A stretch of DNA of 64,000 bases, from positions 124,001 through 188,000 of the forward strand of contig NZ_KB889963.1 of assembly GCF_000372845.1 (NCBI RefSeq), in the 5' to 3' direction. Of this stretch, positions 10,240 to 18,402 are shown piece by piece (position 1 is the first letter of the stretch; every line of letters begins with the position of its first letter). The notes below the pieces were generated by a model that did no database searches, was not told the DNA's origin, and saw nothing but the letters and a program-made list of their open reading frames with translations. Source of the DNA: Methylocystis rosea SV97. GTDB taxonomy: Bacteria > Pseudomonadota > Alphaproteobacteria > Rhizobiales > Beijerinckiaceae. A program made the translations under genes and the position numbers.

Positions 10240-10925
10240 GCAGTCCACTCCCTATCAGGCCTGCGTCGCACAAGCCCACAATTCGTTTTTTTCGGTCGTC
10301 GAGAACCGAGCGTCGGCGCCGCCGATCCCGCTCCCGGCCGACCGGGCTGAAATCCTGCCGATGCAGGCTGCAGCCTTTTTTGCGACCGTAGTTTTCTCCA
10401 ATTCACGCATCAAGGCCCGCGGTTCGCCGCAACGAGCCGACGCGCGCATGAATCCGCTTACTGAAATTTCATTGGCGGACACCTCGTATGACGGGAATCA
10501 AAATTGATCGTCAAGCCGGCAGAGCCGCAAGCGGCGTGACGACGTCACGGGCGCCGCGATGCGGCTCCCGCTCGCGCGACACACCCGCGAGGCGAATCGC
10601 TTATTCGACAAGCCGGGCCGGCCGCCTATCCTTCACCTACCCAATAGAACAGGAATAGACAGGCTGCGCGCGCATTTATCAATGCGCGCATTTGCTACAA
10701 GAATTGTGACGTTTCCTACACGCCCGAAAAGCTGATGCGACGGGTCTGGACAGGCTCGCCGCTTGCGCGGGGAAGAAACCGAGCCCAATCCTTACCTATC
10801 CGAAGAAACCGCAGGCCAGCGGGCGCAGCATCCGTTGCGACGTCCCTCGAAAAAAATTTGTCGCAGTCAGCGTCGCAGCGTTGACTCTATCGGGCGATCG
10901 CGAGGCTCGATAGTCTTTTGGATGG
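10240..10925. other. Intergenic region upstream of the serine-cycle operon
   Basis: No reading frame here looks real. The stretch must hold the ftfL promoter (reading left) and the end of msrB. On the minus strand TTGACG (10514-10509) could be a -35 element, but 17 nt further the -10 match is poor. A palindrome ATCAAAATTGAT overlaps it at 10497-10508 and could be a regulator site, for example for a LysR-type QscR-like activator; that is speculation. A perfect hairpin lies at 10668-10689. Confidence 0.5.
10668..10689. repeat. Perfect 9-bp inverted repeat
   Basis: GCGCGCATT and AATGCGCGC pair perfectly around a TATC loop. No T-run follows on either strand, so it is not a classic terminator. 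It lies 237 nt beyond the msrB stop and could mark the end of that transcript or be a protein-binding site. Confidence 0.5.
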
Positions 10926-11327
10926 CTATTCGGGCTGAAAGTCGAGCGCGACGCCATTGATGCAATAGCGCAGGCCGGTCGGCGGCGGGCCATCGTTGAA
11001 GACATGCCCGAGATGGGAGCCGCAACGGCTGCAATGCACTTCCGTGCGCACCATGCCGTAGCCGCGATCGACGGTCGAGCCGAGCGCGCCGGGAAGCGGA
11101 TCGAAGAAACTCGGCCACCCGGTGCCGCTTTCGAACTTCTCGCCCGAGCGAAACAACGGCTGGCCGCAGCCCGCGCAGTTGAATGCGCCGCGACGCTTTT
11201 CATGATTGAGCGCGCAGCTTCCCGGGCGTTCGGTGCCATGCCCGCGCATGACGTCATATTGCTCGGGCGTGAGAAGCGCACGCCATTCGGCGTCTGTGCG
11301 GGTTACGGGAAAGATCTCGTCGGCCAT
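10926..11327 (-). CDS. msrB: Peptide-methionine (R)-S-oxide reductase
   Basis: Repairs methionine-R-sulfoxide in proteins. The 133-residue length is typical of single-domain MsrB. The two zinc-binding pairs CAGC and CSRC and the catalytic cysteine in RYCINGVALDF (about C122) are present, as are the substrate-site motifs GTGWPSF and HLGHVF. There is no signal peptide, so it is cytoplasmic. It stands alone on the minus strand with a 120-nt divergent spacer to the next gene. Confidence 0.95.
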   Translation of the reverse strand: MADEIFPVTRTDAEWRALLTPEQYDVMRGHGTERPGSCALNHEKRRGAFNCAGCGQPLFRSGEKFESGTGWPSFFDPLPGALGSTVDRGYGMVRTEVHCSRCGSHLGHVFNDGPPPTGLRYCINGVALDFQPE

Positions 11328-11447
11328 CGCCAGCGCCTTGTCTGAGATTCGTGGACTTGGGTCCTATCTTGTATCGACCGCCGCCTTTCGCCAGAGGGGC
11401 CTCGCGGGATAGAGTGGCGATCTTTCAGTGGGAAAGAAGATTCGAGA

Positions 11448-13016
11448 ATGAGCGACAAGAAATTCGACGCCGTGGTGATCGGCTCGGGACTGGGCGGATT
11501 GACGGCGGGAGCGATGCTTGCGCATGACGGCTACAGCGTCTGTCTGCTCGAACGTAATTTCAGCCTCGGCGGCGCGGCGTCGGTTTACAAGGTCGGTCCG
11601 CTGACTGTGGAAGCCTCGCTTCATCAGACCTCCGACGCGCGCAACCCCCGCGACGTGAAGCACGACATCCTGCGCCGCCTGGGGATTCTCGATGAAATCG
11701 AATGGCTGCCCACCGGGGCGCTCTATACAGTGCGCGGCGGGCCGGTTGGCGAGGCCTTCGAACTGCCTTTCGGCTTTGCCCCCGCCTATGAGGCGCTCGC
11801 CGCCCGTTTCCCCGACAAGCGCGCCGCCATCCAAAGATTTCTCGGCGAGGTCGAGCAGATTCACGACGCGCTGTGGACCTTGAAACAGGCCCGCGAGGAA
11901 AGCTCCTTCGCCAAATTGGCGCGCGGACTCTGGGAAGTCGCGCCCGCCGCGGCCGGCTGGCAGAATTCATTGCACGAGATCATGGAGCGCGATTTCGCCG
12001 GCTGCGAGGCCCTGAAATGCGCGCTGGGCGCCAATCTCGCCTATTACGGCGACGACCCGCGCCGGCTGTGGTGGATCTATTATGCAATTGCGCAGGGCGC
12101 TTACATCGGTTCGGGGGGCGCCTATATTAAAGGCGGCTCGCGACAGTTGAGCCTGAAGCTCGCCAAGTGCATCACCAAGACGGGCGGCGTGGTGCGCATG
12201 GGCCGGCAGGTCAGCGCCATCGAGACCGATGCGGGCGGCAATGTGATCGCCATACGCCATGTCGCGCGGCGCGCCGGCGACAGCGAGGAACGCATAGAAG
12301 CGCGGGTGGCGATGGCGAATTGCGCGCCTTCGGAGGCGGCGGCGATGATGGACGCGCCAGCGCGCGCGAAAATGGAGGAGACCTTCGGGTCCCGCCGGCT
12401 TTCAACATCGCTGTTTTCGGCCAATTTCGGCTTGAGCGCGAAACCGTCCACAGTCGGCTTGACGGATTTCACGACCGTCGTGATGCCGCAAAATATGCGG
12501 CGCTTCGATCAATATGGCGATGGCGCCGGCGCGATGGCGGAAGATCCCAAGGGGGAATTGCCCCTGCATACGATCGCCAATTTCACCGCAGTCGACTCAG
12601 GTCTTTGGGACGAGCCGCCGATCCTCGTCAGCGTGCTGGGCCTCGATCGCATCGAGAACTGGCGTGATCTACCGCGCGACGCGGCGCTCGCGCGCCGCGA
12701 ACGCTGGCTCGACGCCATACAGGCGTCTCTCGATCGCGACTATCCAGGCTTTTCCGGCCTGGTCACGACGCGCATGCTGCTCAACGCTTATTCGATGGCG
12801 AGCTATCTCAACACGCCGGAGGGCGCCGTGTACGGCTTTGCGGCGCTGCCCGCCGAAGCGCCGATCTTGATGGGATTTCCGCGAACGCCGCAAACGCCGA
12901 TCGCCGGACTCTATCTCGCGTCGGCGTTTGGCGGCGAGCATGGCTTCAACGGCGCGATGTTATCGGGCGCCGAGGCCGCGCGGCTCGCCGAAAGGCGGCT
13001 CGCCGTCGCGACCTGA
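11448..13016 (+). CDS. CrtI-family FAD-dependent oxidoreductase (phytoene desaturase-like)
   Basis: A 522-residue flavoprotein with an N-terminal dinucleotide-binding motif, VVIGSGLGGLTAGAML, followed by LLERNFSLGGAA, and a C-terminal FAD-closing segment GLYLASAFGGEHGFNGAML. This is the layout of phytoene desaturase, carotenoid isomerase and retinol saturase relatives. No crtB, crtE or other carotenoid gene lies nearby, so the substrate cannot be named. The gene stands alone, transcribed away from msrB. Confidence 0.8.
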   Translation: MSDKKFDAVVIGSGLGGLTAGAMLAHDGYSVCLLERNFSLGGAASVYKVGPLTVEASLHQTSDARNPRDVKHDILRRLGILDEIEWLPTGALYTVRGGPVGEAFELPFGFAPAYEALAARFPDKRAAIQRFLGEVEQIHDALWTLKQAREESSFAKLARGLWEVAPAAAGWQNSLHEIMERDFAGCEALKCALGANLAYYGDDPRRLWWIYYAIAQGAYIGSGGAYIKGGSRQLSLKLAKCITKTGGVVRMGRQVSAIETDAGGNVIAIRHVARRAGDSEERIEARVAMANCAPSEAAAMMDAPARAKMEETFGSRRLSTSLFSANFGLSAKPSTVGLTDFTTVVMPQNMRRFDQYGDGAGAMAEDPKGELPLHTIANFTAVDSGLWDEPPILVSVLGLDRIENWRDLPRDAALARRERWLDAIQASLDRDYPGFSGLVTTRMLLNAYSMASYLNTPEGAVYGFAALPAEAPILMGFPRTPQTPIAGLYLASAFGGEHGFNGAMLSGAEAARLAERRLAVAT

Positions 13017-13068
13017 TGATGCGCAAGGCGCGGATTGAGGGCGCGGCGACGCGTTGCGCCGCGCGTTG

Positions 13069-13311
13069 TTAGCGCTTGCGCTTTTTGCCGCCCGCCGACG
13101 CGAGGCCGAGTTCGGCTTTGCAGGCGGCGCTGATCGATCCCGCATTGGCTCTCAGGCATCGCTCGATGGCGACGGCGTCCGGAATATACGCCTCGCAGAC
13201 GCGATTCGCGTCGCCTTCACAGGCCTCGCGCTGTTCGGGCGTGCCTTGAGCGAAAGCCGGCGTGAGCGCAAAAAGAGCCAGAATAGCCGATAGCCTCAGA
13301 ATGATGCGCAT
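13069..13311 (-). CDS. Small secreted four-cysteine protein
   Basis: An 80-residue protein with a clear signal peptide: MRIILRLSAILALFALTPAFA, cut after AFA. The mature part of about 60 residues has four cysteines in a C-x7-C ... C-x11-C pattern, probably two disulfides, and a basic GGKKRKR tail. Small periplasmic proteins of this pattern are frequent in Rhizobiales, but I know no function. Flanked by two unrelated genes. Confidence 0.7.
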   Translation of the reverse strand: MRIILRLSAILALFALTPAFAQGTPEQREACEGDANRVCEAYIPDAVAIERCLRANAGSISAACKAELGLASAGGKKRKR

Positions 13312-13436
13312 TCAGATTGTCCTTCCTGTTGTCCGCGCTTCGAGGCGTACCGCAGGCGCGCCACTCGCCAGGCGCGCTTCCTCGAGCGACAATGGGGACG
13401 TTGATTGCATCGCGCCCGCCGGGAATCAAGTCGCAT

Positions 13437-14648
13437 TTATCCTTCGAGGACGGACTCCTTCGCCGGCTCCGTGGAATGAACGCGCTGCGGCGCCATCTCC
13501 CCGGGCAGCCGATGGCGCGGCAAATAGAGACTGTTCGCAATCATCGTGGGCACGATCGCCGTCGCGATGATCGCGGCGACGAGCGTCGAATACTGGCTTT
13601 CATCGATGATATTGTTTGACAGGCCGAAAAGCGCCGAAATCGTGCCGAATGTGAGGCCGGAGGCCATCAGCAGCGTCGTATACATGGCGTCCTTGTGCGG
13701 CGACCCGAATCGACGCGCCACGGGATAGACGCTGACGATCTTGGTCGCCATCTCGACGGCAAGAAAGGCGGCGACGCCAAGCGGCGCGGCGAGAACGGCC
13801 GGGATGGAGACAAAATATCCGGCTCGGATGAAATAGAAGGGCGTCAGCAGGCCGATAGTCACCGCCCGAATCTTACGAATGAGCGCATGGTCGCGCCCGA
13901 CGGAGCCCGCGAGCGCCATGCCGATCAGATAGGCCGGCAAGACGCCTTCGCTCCCGGCCCAGGTCGCGAGCGCGCCGAGCGCCATCAGCGCGAAGAACAG
14001 GAATTTGGTCTCGAATTCCGAAGGGCGCCCGCCGAACTTGGCAAAGATCACAGGCGTCGCCCGCGGCAATCCGACAAAGGCCGCGCCGACCGCCACGACG
14101 AACACGGCGGTCTTCCAGGTGAAGGGCGCGAATACGAGGCCGAGCGTCACGACCGTGCCGAGATCGGTGATGAAACAGGCGGCGAGAATGGTCTTGCCGA
14201 AATCGGTGCGGTTGAAACCATATTCCATCATCACCGTATAGACGACGGCGACGGAGGTGGCGGCGAGCGCGATGCCGGCAAGCAGCGCCGGCGAACTCTC
14301 CCACCCCAGCAGATAATAGGCGACCGCCCAGCAGCCGATGGCGGGCGCGAGGAAGCTCGCGGCGCCGACCGACGCAGCCTCCTTCCACTTCAGCTTGAAG
14401 ACGTCGGGATCGAGTTCGGCGCCTGCGAGAAACGTCAGCGCGATGGCGCCCAATCCGGCGAGCGTTTTGACCCATGGCTCCTGAGGGCTGAAGATTTCGA
14501 CGCCGACCGTCGCGGCGAAAAGCGTCCGGGCGCACATGCCGATGATAATTTCGGTCAGCGCAGTGGAGATGCGAAATCTCGCCGCGATCATCGCGGCGAT
14601 GAGCGCAAGGCCAAATATGAGCGCCGCCTGAAACCAGATCCCCGTCAT
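13437..14648 (-). CDS. CPA2-type cation:proton antiporter
   Basis: A polytopic membrane protein of 403 residues with about 11-12 hydrophobic helices and the Na+/H+ exchanger (Kef/NhaS-like) pattern: TEIIIGMC in helix 2, FLAGAELD in the discontinuous helix region, and a conserved Asp in FITDLGTVV. It lacks the TrkA-N or TrkA-C domains of KefB/C. The ATG at 14648 (MTGIWFQ) follows GGAGAAGG; the upstream extension, rich in Lys and Arg, is not credible. Confidence 0.85.
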   Translation of the reverse strand: MTGIWFQAALIFGLALIAAMIAARFRISTALTEIIIGMCARTLFAATVGVEIFSPQEPWVKTLAGLGAIALTFLAGAELDPDVFKLKWKEAASVGAASFLAPAIGCWAVAYYLLGWESSPALLAGIALAATSVAVVYTVMMEYGFNRTDFGKTILAACFITDLGTVVTLGLVFAPFTWKTAVFVVAVGAAFVGLPRATPVIFAKFGGRPSEFETKFLFFALMALGALATWAGSEGVLPAYLIGMALAGSVGRDHALIRKIRAVTIGLLTPFYFIRAGYFVSIPAVLAAPLGVAAFLAVEMATKIVSVYPVARRFGSPHKDAMYTTLLMASGLTFGTISALFGLSNNIIDESQYSTLVAAIIATAIVPTMIANSLYLPRHRLPGEMAPQRVHSTEPAKESVLEG

Positions 14649-14857
14649 GCGCCTTCTCCGCTTTCCAGGCGGCTGGTATGGCGTATGGCGCCGGCCATTG
14701 ACAAGCTTGCGGCGCTTTTTGGCCAAGCTGCGCTTCGTGACAAATGCGCTTTTTTGAGTGATGACTCGCACGCCGCAAATGAGGAAACTATGCGCCCGCG
14801 CTCTTCAACCGACCTGCGATCGGCTTGGCGTCCTGCGCTCCTGGCTGGAGCGCAACG

Positions 14858-16444
14858 GTGGTGACAGAGCAGGCGCGAATGAAAGGCTGGCGATTCCTGC
14901 TGCTCAACGTCGCGGCGGGCGCGGCGAACGTCGTCATGTTGTCGAATGTGCCGGGCTATACGGTGCTCGCGCCCTATGCCGCCGGAAGCCTCGAGGGGGT
15001 GACGCCGAGCTACGGCACATGGGCGACGACCGACCATATGGTCGGCATCGCGCTCGGCCTTCCTTTGTCGCGGTGGCTTTCCGGGCGGCTTGGCGACTAT
15101 CGCGTGCTGGTCGGCGCCCTTGTCGCCTACGCGGCCGTTTCCTTGATGTGCGCGGCGAGCGAGACGATCTGGTTTTTCGCGCCGATGCGCTTTCTGCTCG
15201 GCCTGATTGGCGGTGTCGCCCTTCCGCTCGCGCAATCCGTGACGCTTGGGCAATATCGGGATGATCAGCGCACGCTCGGCGTCGGCTTTTGGGGCGTCAT
15301 GAGCATGGCGCCCTTCACCATTGGCGTCTTCATGGGCGGCTTCTGGGCCGAATATTTCAACTGGCGCTGGCTGTTTTATTCCAACGTTTTGGTCGCGCTG
15401 CCCGCGGCGGCCGTTATCTGGGCGCTGTTCTACCGGCGCGACGTTCAGCGCCGCGTGACGCGCTTCGACACGATCGGTTTCATTCTGCTCGCGACGGTGT
15501 TGCTCTGCGTGCAGACGATTCTCAACATGGGCAATGATTTCGACTGGTTCGCCTCGCCCGTGCTCGCATGGCTGCTTCTGGTCGTTCTCCTCGCTTTGCC
15601 GATGTTCATCTTCTGGGAGTTCGGCGAGCGGCGGCCCGCCCTCGACCTGCGGCTGTTTCTGCACCGTAATTTCGCGATCGCGACCTTCTGCTCGCTGATC
15701 GGCTTTCTGATCATTCAGGGCCTGCTGTCGGTGTTCATCGTGCAGCTGCAGGTGCTGCTCGGCTACACGTCTTCACTCGCCGGCATGGTCTATCTGGCCA
15801 TGATTTTCCTGGCGATGGCCGCCGCCGCCGTTGTGCATGAGATCACGAGAAACGTCGACGCGCGACTCATCATTTTCCTCAATTTCATTGGCCTCGCGGT
15901 GACCTTTGTGTGGCTCGGCCATTACGACAAGAGCGCCTCTTTCGATAATGTCACGACGCCAATGTTCTTCTTCGGCTTTTCCCTCGCGATGTTCTTTGCG
16001 CCGCTCGCGACGCTCGCCATGACCGGACTCGCCGGCGAACGACTGATCCGCGCCGCGGAGGAGCTCGCGATGCTGCGCACGGTGTTCGGCGCCATGGGAA
16101 TCACGCTGCTCGGCGTTCTCTTTTTCCGCCGCACGCCCTTCCATCAGCTCGACCTCGCCGATCATTTCGGCGGACGCCGCTTCGCCTCGCTCGACCTGCT
16201 CGCCTCGTTCCTCGAGCGCATGCAGGCGATGGGCATGTCGCCGAATGCCGCCCGCAGCCGGGCGGCGCAGCTCATCCGCCAACAGGCGGGGATCCTGGCG
16301 CTCAACGACGCCTTTCTGTTCGGCGCGATGACGTTCATCTTGCTGGCGGGGATCATCTGGCTCGCCTCCCCGAGCTACGCGTCCAAGAAACGCAGCCAGA
16401 CGCTCACCCGGCTTACGGCCGAGGAGCTGATGGAGCAGCCGTAA
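14858..16444 (+). CDS. MFS transporter, DHA2 (EmrB-like, 14-helix) family
   Basis: Inner-membrane drug:H+ antiporter of about 528 residues with 14 predicted helices and the motif-A-like segment LSRWLSGRLGDYRV after helix 2. EmrB-type pumps usually pair with a periplasmic HlyD/EmrA adaptor; none is adjacent, so it may act alone or with a remote partner. The start is uncertain: GTG at 14858 or 14861, both behind GGAG, or ATG at 14879. The divergent antiporter gene ends 209 nt away. Confidence 0.85.
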   Translation: MVTEQARMKGWRFLLLNVAAGAANVVMLSNVPGYTVLAPYAAGSLEGVTPSYGTWATTDHMVGIALGLPLSRWLSGRLGDYRVLVGALVAYAAVSLMCAASETIWFFAPMRFLLGLIGGVALPLAQSVTLGQYRDDQRTLGVGFWGVMSMAPFTIGVFMGGFWAEYFNWRWLFYSNVLVALPAAAVIWALFYRRDVQRRVTRFDTIGFILLATVLLCVQTILNMGNDFDWFASPVLAWLLLVVLLALPMFIFWEFGERRPALDLRLFLHRNFAIATFCSLIGFLIIQGLLSVFIVQLQVLLGYTSSLAGMVYLAMIFLAMAAAAVVHEITRNVDARLIIFLNFIGLAVTFVWLGHYDKSASFDNVTTPMFFFGFSLAMFFAPLATLAMTGLAGERLIRAAEELAMLRTVFGAMGITLLGVLFFRRTPFHQLDLADHFGGRRFASLDLLASFLERMQAMGMSPNAARSRAAQLIRQQAGILALNDAFLFGAMTFILLAGIIWLASPSYASKKRSQTLTRLTAEELMEQP

Positions 16445-16723
16445 GATCCGGCGCAAAAGATCGAAACTGCCCTCATCAGCTTTAACGCAGCGGTTCGCTT
16501 CATTCACGCACGCCTCGCGTAAAGATTAGCTCTGGATTGGGAACACAGCGCAGCTTCAATCGTTACAGTTTTGAATTTTTCCTTCGAAAGCGCCCGTGGT
16601 TCATCGCACATTGATCGCCGTCTCCGCGCGCATGGCTGCATGCATTGTTCCTCCGGGCAGCAGCGCGGATATCGGAGCTGTGCGCGCTCTCAACCGCTGC
16701 GCGAAACCTCAGGACCGCCTTCG

Positions 16724-17236
16724 ATGATGGGCCCGCTCGCGCCGCTGGTTCCCCATTTCCTGGCGTTCCACGTCCTAACCCTTGCGCTGTGGTGCGCGGG
16801 CCTCATCGCCTTGCCGCTGATGCTGTCGCACCACGACCCGGCGCTCAGCCAGTCGGACTATGTGCGAATCCGGCGCTATACGCATTTCGCCTATACGCTT
16901 GGCGTGACGCCTGCCGCGGTTCTGGCGGTGGCCTCGGGGACAGCGCTCGTCTTTCTGCGCGACGCGTTCACGCCATGGATGTTCTTGAAGCTCGTCTTCG
17001 TCGGCGCTTTGGTCCTCACCCATGGCTGGGTCGGGCACACGGTCACATCGATGGGGGAAACCCAAGGGCTTCATCAGCCGCCGCATCCCGTCCTGCAGCC
17101 GGTCGCGGCGTTTATCCCGATCCTCGCGATCCTGTTTCTCGTGCTCGACAAGCCTGACTTCAGCGAGCTTCGCTTTCCGCACTGGCTCTCGCAGCCGCAG
17201 GGCGGTCAGCTCCCCTTTTTGGCACCCAGCCGATAG
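16724..17236 (+). CDS. HemJ/CopD-like four-helix membrane protein
   Basis: A membrane protein of about 170 residues with four hydrophobic helices. The first carries FHVLTLALWCAGLIALP, like the His-containing first helix of HemJ (UPF0093) and CopD-family proteins; RRYTHFAYTLG and a conserved HGWVGH follow. HemJ proteins bind heme and oxidise protoporphyrinogen; here the gene opens a terminal-oxidase cluster, so a role in heme or copper supply to the oxidase is plausible but inferred. I start at MMGPL (16724); the upstream extension looks noncoding. The 3' end overlaps the convergent DUF2231 gene by 31 nt. Confidence 0.7.
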   Translation: MMGPLAPLVPHFLAFHVLTLALWCAGLIALPLMLSHHDPALSQSDYVRIRRYTHFAYTLGVTPAAVLAVASGTALVFLRDAFTPWMFLKLVFVGALVLTHGWVGHTVTSMGETQGLHQPPHPVLQPVAAFIPILAILFLVLDKPDFSELRFPHWLSQPQGGQLPFLAPSR

Positions 17237-17718
17237 TCGAAGACGAGCTTGCCGCCATGCCATCCGGTCACCGACACCATGATCACGCAAAAGATCGACA
17301 AAAGAAGTCCGTAGGGCAGCACGACGGCTTCGTAGTCGTACAGCCTATAGCCCCAATTCACGCCGAGAAGAGCGAGCAGCAATACGGCAAGAATGAAATG
17401 CGACCAGGCCGCGGTCCTGGCGCGTATGCCGGCGACGAGCAGCAATTCCGCGGCTCCCGACAGCCCCGCCACAAGGCCGAGCAGGAAACCTCCGCCCGCG
17501 GACCATACGCCGGCGCGCGCCCAGAAGACGTCGCCGGTCCACCAGTAAAGGAGATCGGCGCCAAGCAGGGTGAATGTCAGCGCGATCGGAAAGGCGACGG
17601 ACATCGCGTGAATCGGATGGCCAAGCACCGCCACTCGAGATTCGGTGTCGTAAAACTCTGGAAGCTGTTCGATCGGATCAATGAAGCTTCGCTTCTTACC
17701 GTTTCGTTTGTTCGCCAC
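17206..17718 (-). CDS. DUF2231 membrane protein
   Basis: A 170-residue inner-membrane protein with four helices and the conserved GHPIHAMSVAFPIAL motif of DUF2231, whose histidines suggest heme or metal binding. The start is GTG at 17718, with GGAGG 7 nt upstream. It lies inside a terminal-oxidase cluster on the opposite strand; its 5' end overlaps the oxidase subunit II reading frame head-to-head. Function unknown. Confidence 0.85.
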   Translation of the reverse strand: MANKRNGKKRSFIDPIEQLPEFYDTESRVAVLGHPIHAMSVAFPIALTFTLLGADLLYWWTGDVFWARAGVWSAGGGFLLGLVAGLSGAAELLLVAGIRARTAAWSHFILAVLLLALLGVNWGYRLYDYEAVVLPYGLLLSIFCVIMVSVTGWHGGKLVFDYRLGAKKGS

Positions 17719-18402
17719 CGGCGTTCCTCCGCGCGTCGTCTCGTCCTCTTAACGCCTCTAGCGGTCGCTGGTTGCGCCGGCGGTCTATCAACAGTCGATC
17801 CGGCGGGCCCGGCCGCCGCTCGAATCGCCACGCTGTGGTGGACGATGTTGACGGGGTCAGCGGCGATATTCGCCCTGGTGATGCTCCTGCTGCTGATCGC
17901 CTATCGCCGAACGCCCGCTCCCCATCAGAGCGAGCGTCGGCAGGAGCGCTTTTGGCTGTATGGCCTCGGCCTCGCCTTCCCGCTCGTCACCCTGGCCGCG
18001 CTTCTGATTTATGGGCTGGTTCTGGGGGAAACGCTTCTTCCCAAAGCTAACGAAAACGTCGTGACCGTGCGCGCAGAGGCGCGTCAGTGGTCATGGAGCT
18101 TCGGCTATGCTGACGCCGCCGGACGCACGCAGTGCGTTCTGCACATCCCGGCCGGCCGGCCCGTCGAGGTCGAGATCACCTCGCTCGACGTGGTCCACAG
18201 TTTTTGGGCCCCTCGGCTCGCCGGCAAGCTCGACGCCATTCCGGGGCAGGTGAATGTGCTGAGGATCGAAGCCGCGGCGCCGGGAGAATATCACGGAGTC
18301 GGCGCGGAATTCAGCGGCCCCGGATATAGCGGCGACGCCTTCACCGTGATCGCGCATGATCCGGCGAGCTGGGCGGCCTTTCTCGGGCGCGCAAAAGAAT
18401 GA
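17617..18402 (+). CDS. Terminal oxidase subunit II without CuA ligands (quinol oxidase type)
   Basis: Lipoprotein subunit II of a heme-copper oxidase: lipobox AVAGC, two membrane helices, then the cupredoxin domain with DVVHSFWAPRL. In cytochrome c oxidases the next conserved segment carries the CuA ligands C-S-E-I-C-G-x-x-H. Here it reads GAEFSGPGYSG, so both Cys and the His are gone, as in CyoA of cytochrome bo3 (SGPGFSG). The enzyme should therefore accept electrons from quinol. The start is unclear: 17617 is the nearest ATG and gives an unusually long N-region before the signal peptide, overlapping the DUF2231 start by about 100 nt; no closer ATG, GTG or TTG exists in frame. Confidence 0.85.
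   Translation: MAKHRHSRFGVVKLWKLFDRINEASLLTVSFVRHRRSSARRLVLLTPLAVAGCAGGLSTVDPAGPAAARIATLWWTMLTGSAAIFALVMLLLLIAYRRTPAPHQSERRQERFWLYGLGLAFPLVTLAALLIYGLVLGETLLPKANENVVTVRAEARQWSWSFGYADAAGRTQCVLHIPAGRPVEVEITSLDVVHSFWAPRLAGKLDAIPGQVNVLRIEAAAPGEYHGVGAEFSGPGYSGDAFTVIAHDPASWAAFLGRAKE

Noticed and set aside
17257-17616. N-terminal extension of oxidase subunit II to 17257
   Set aside because: The sequence is antisense to DUF2231, highly charged and without any family likeness.
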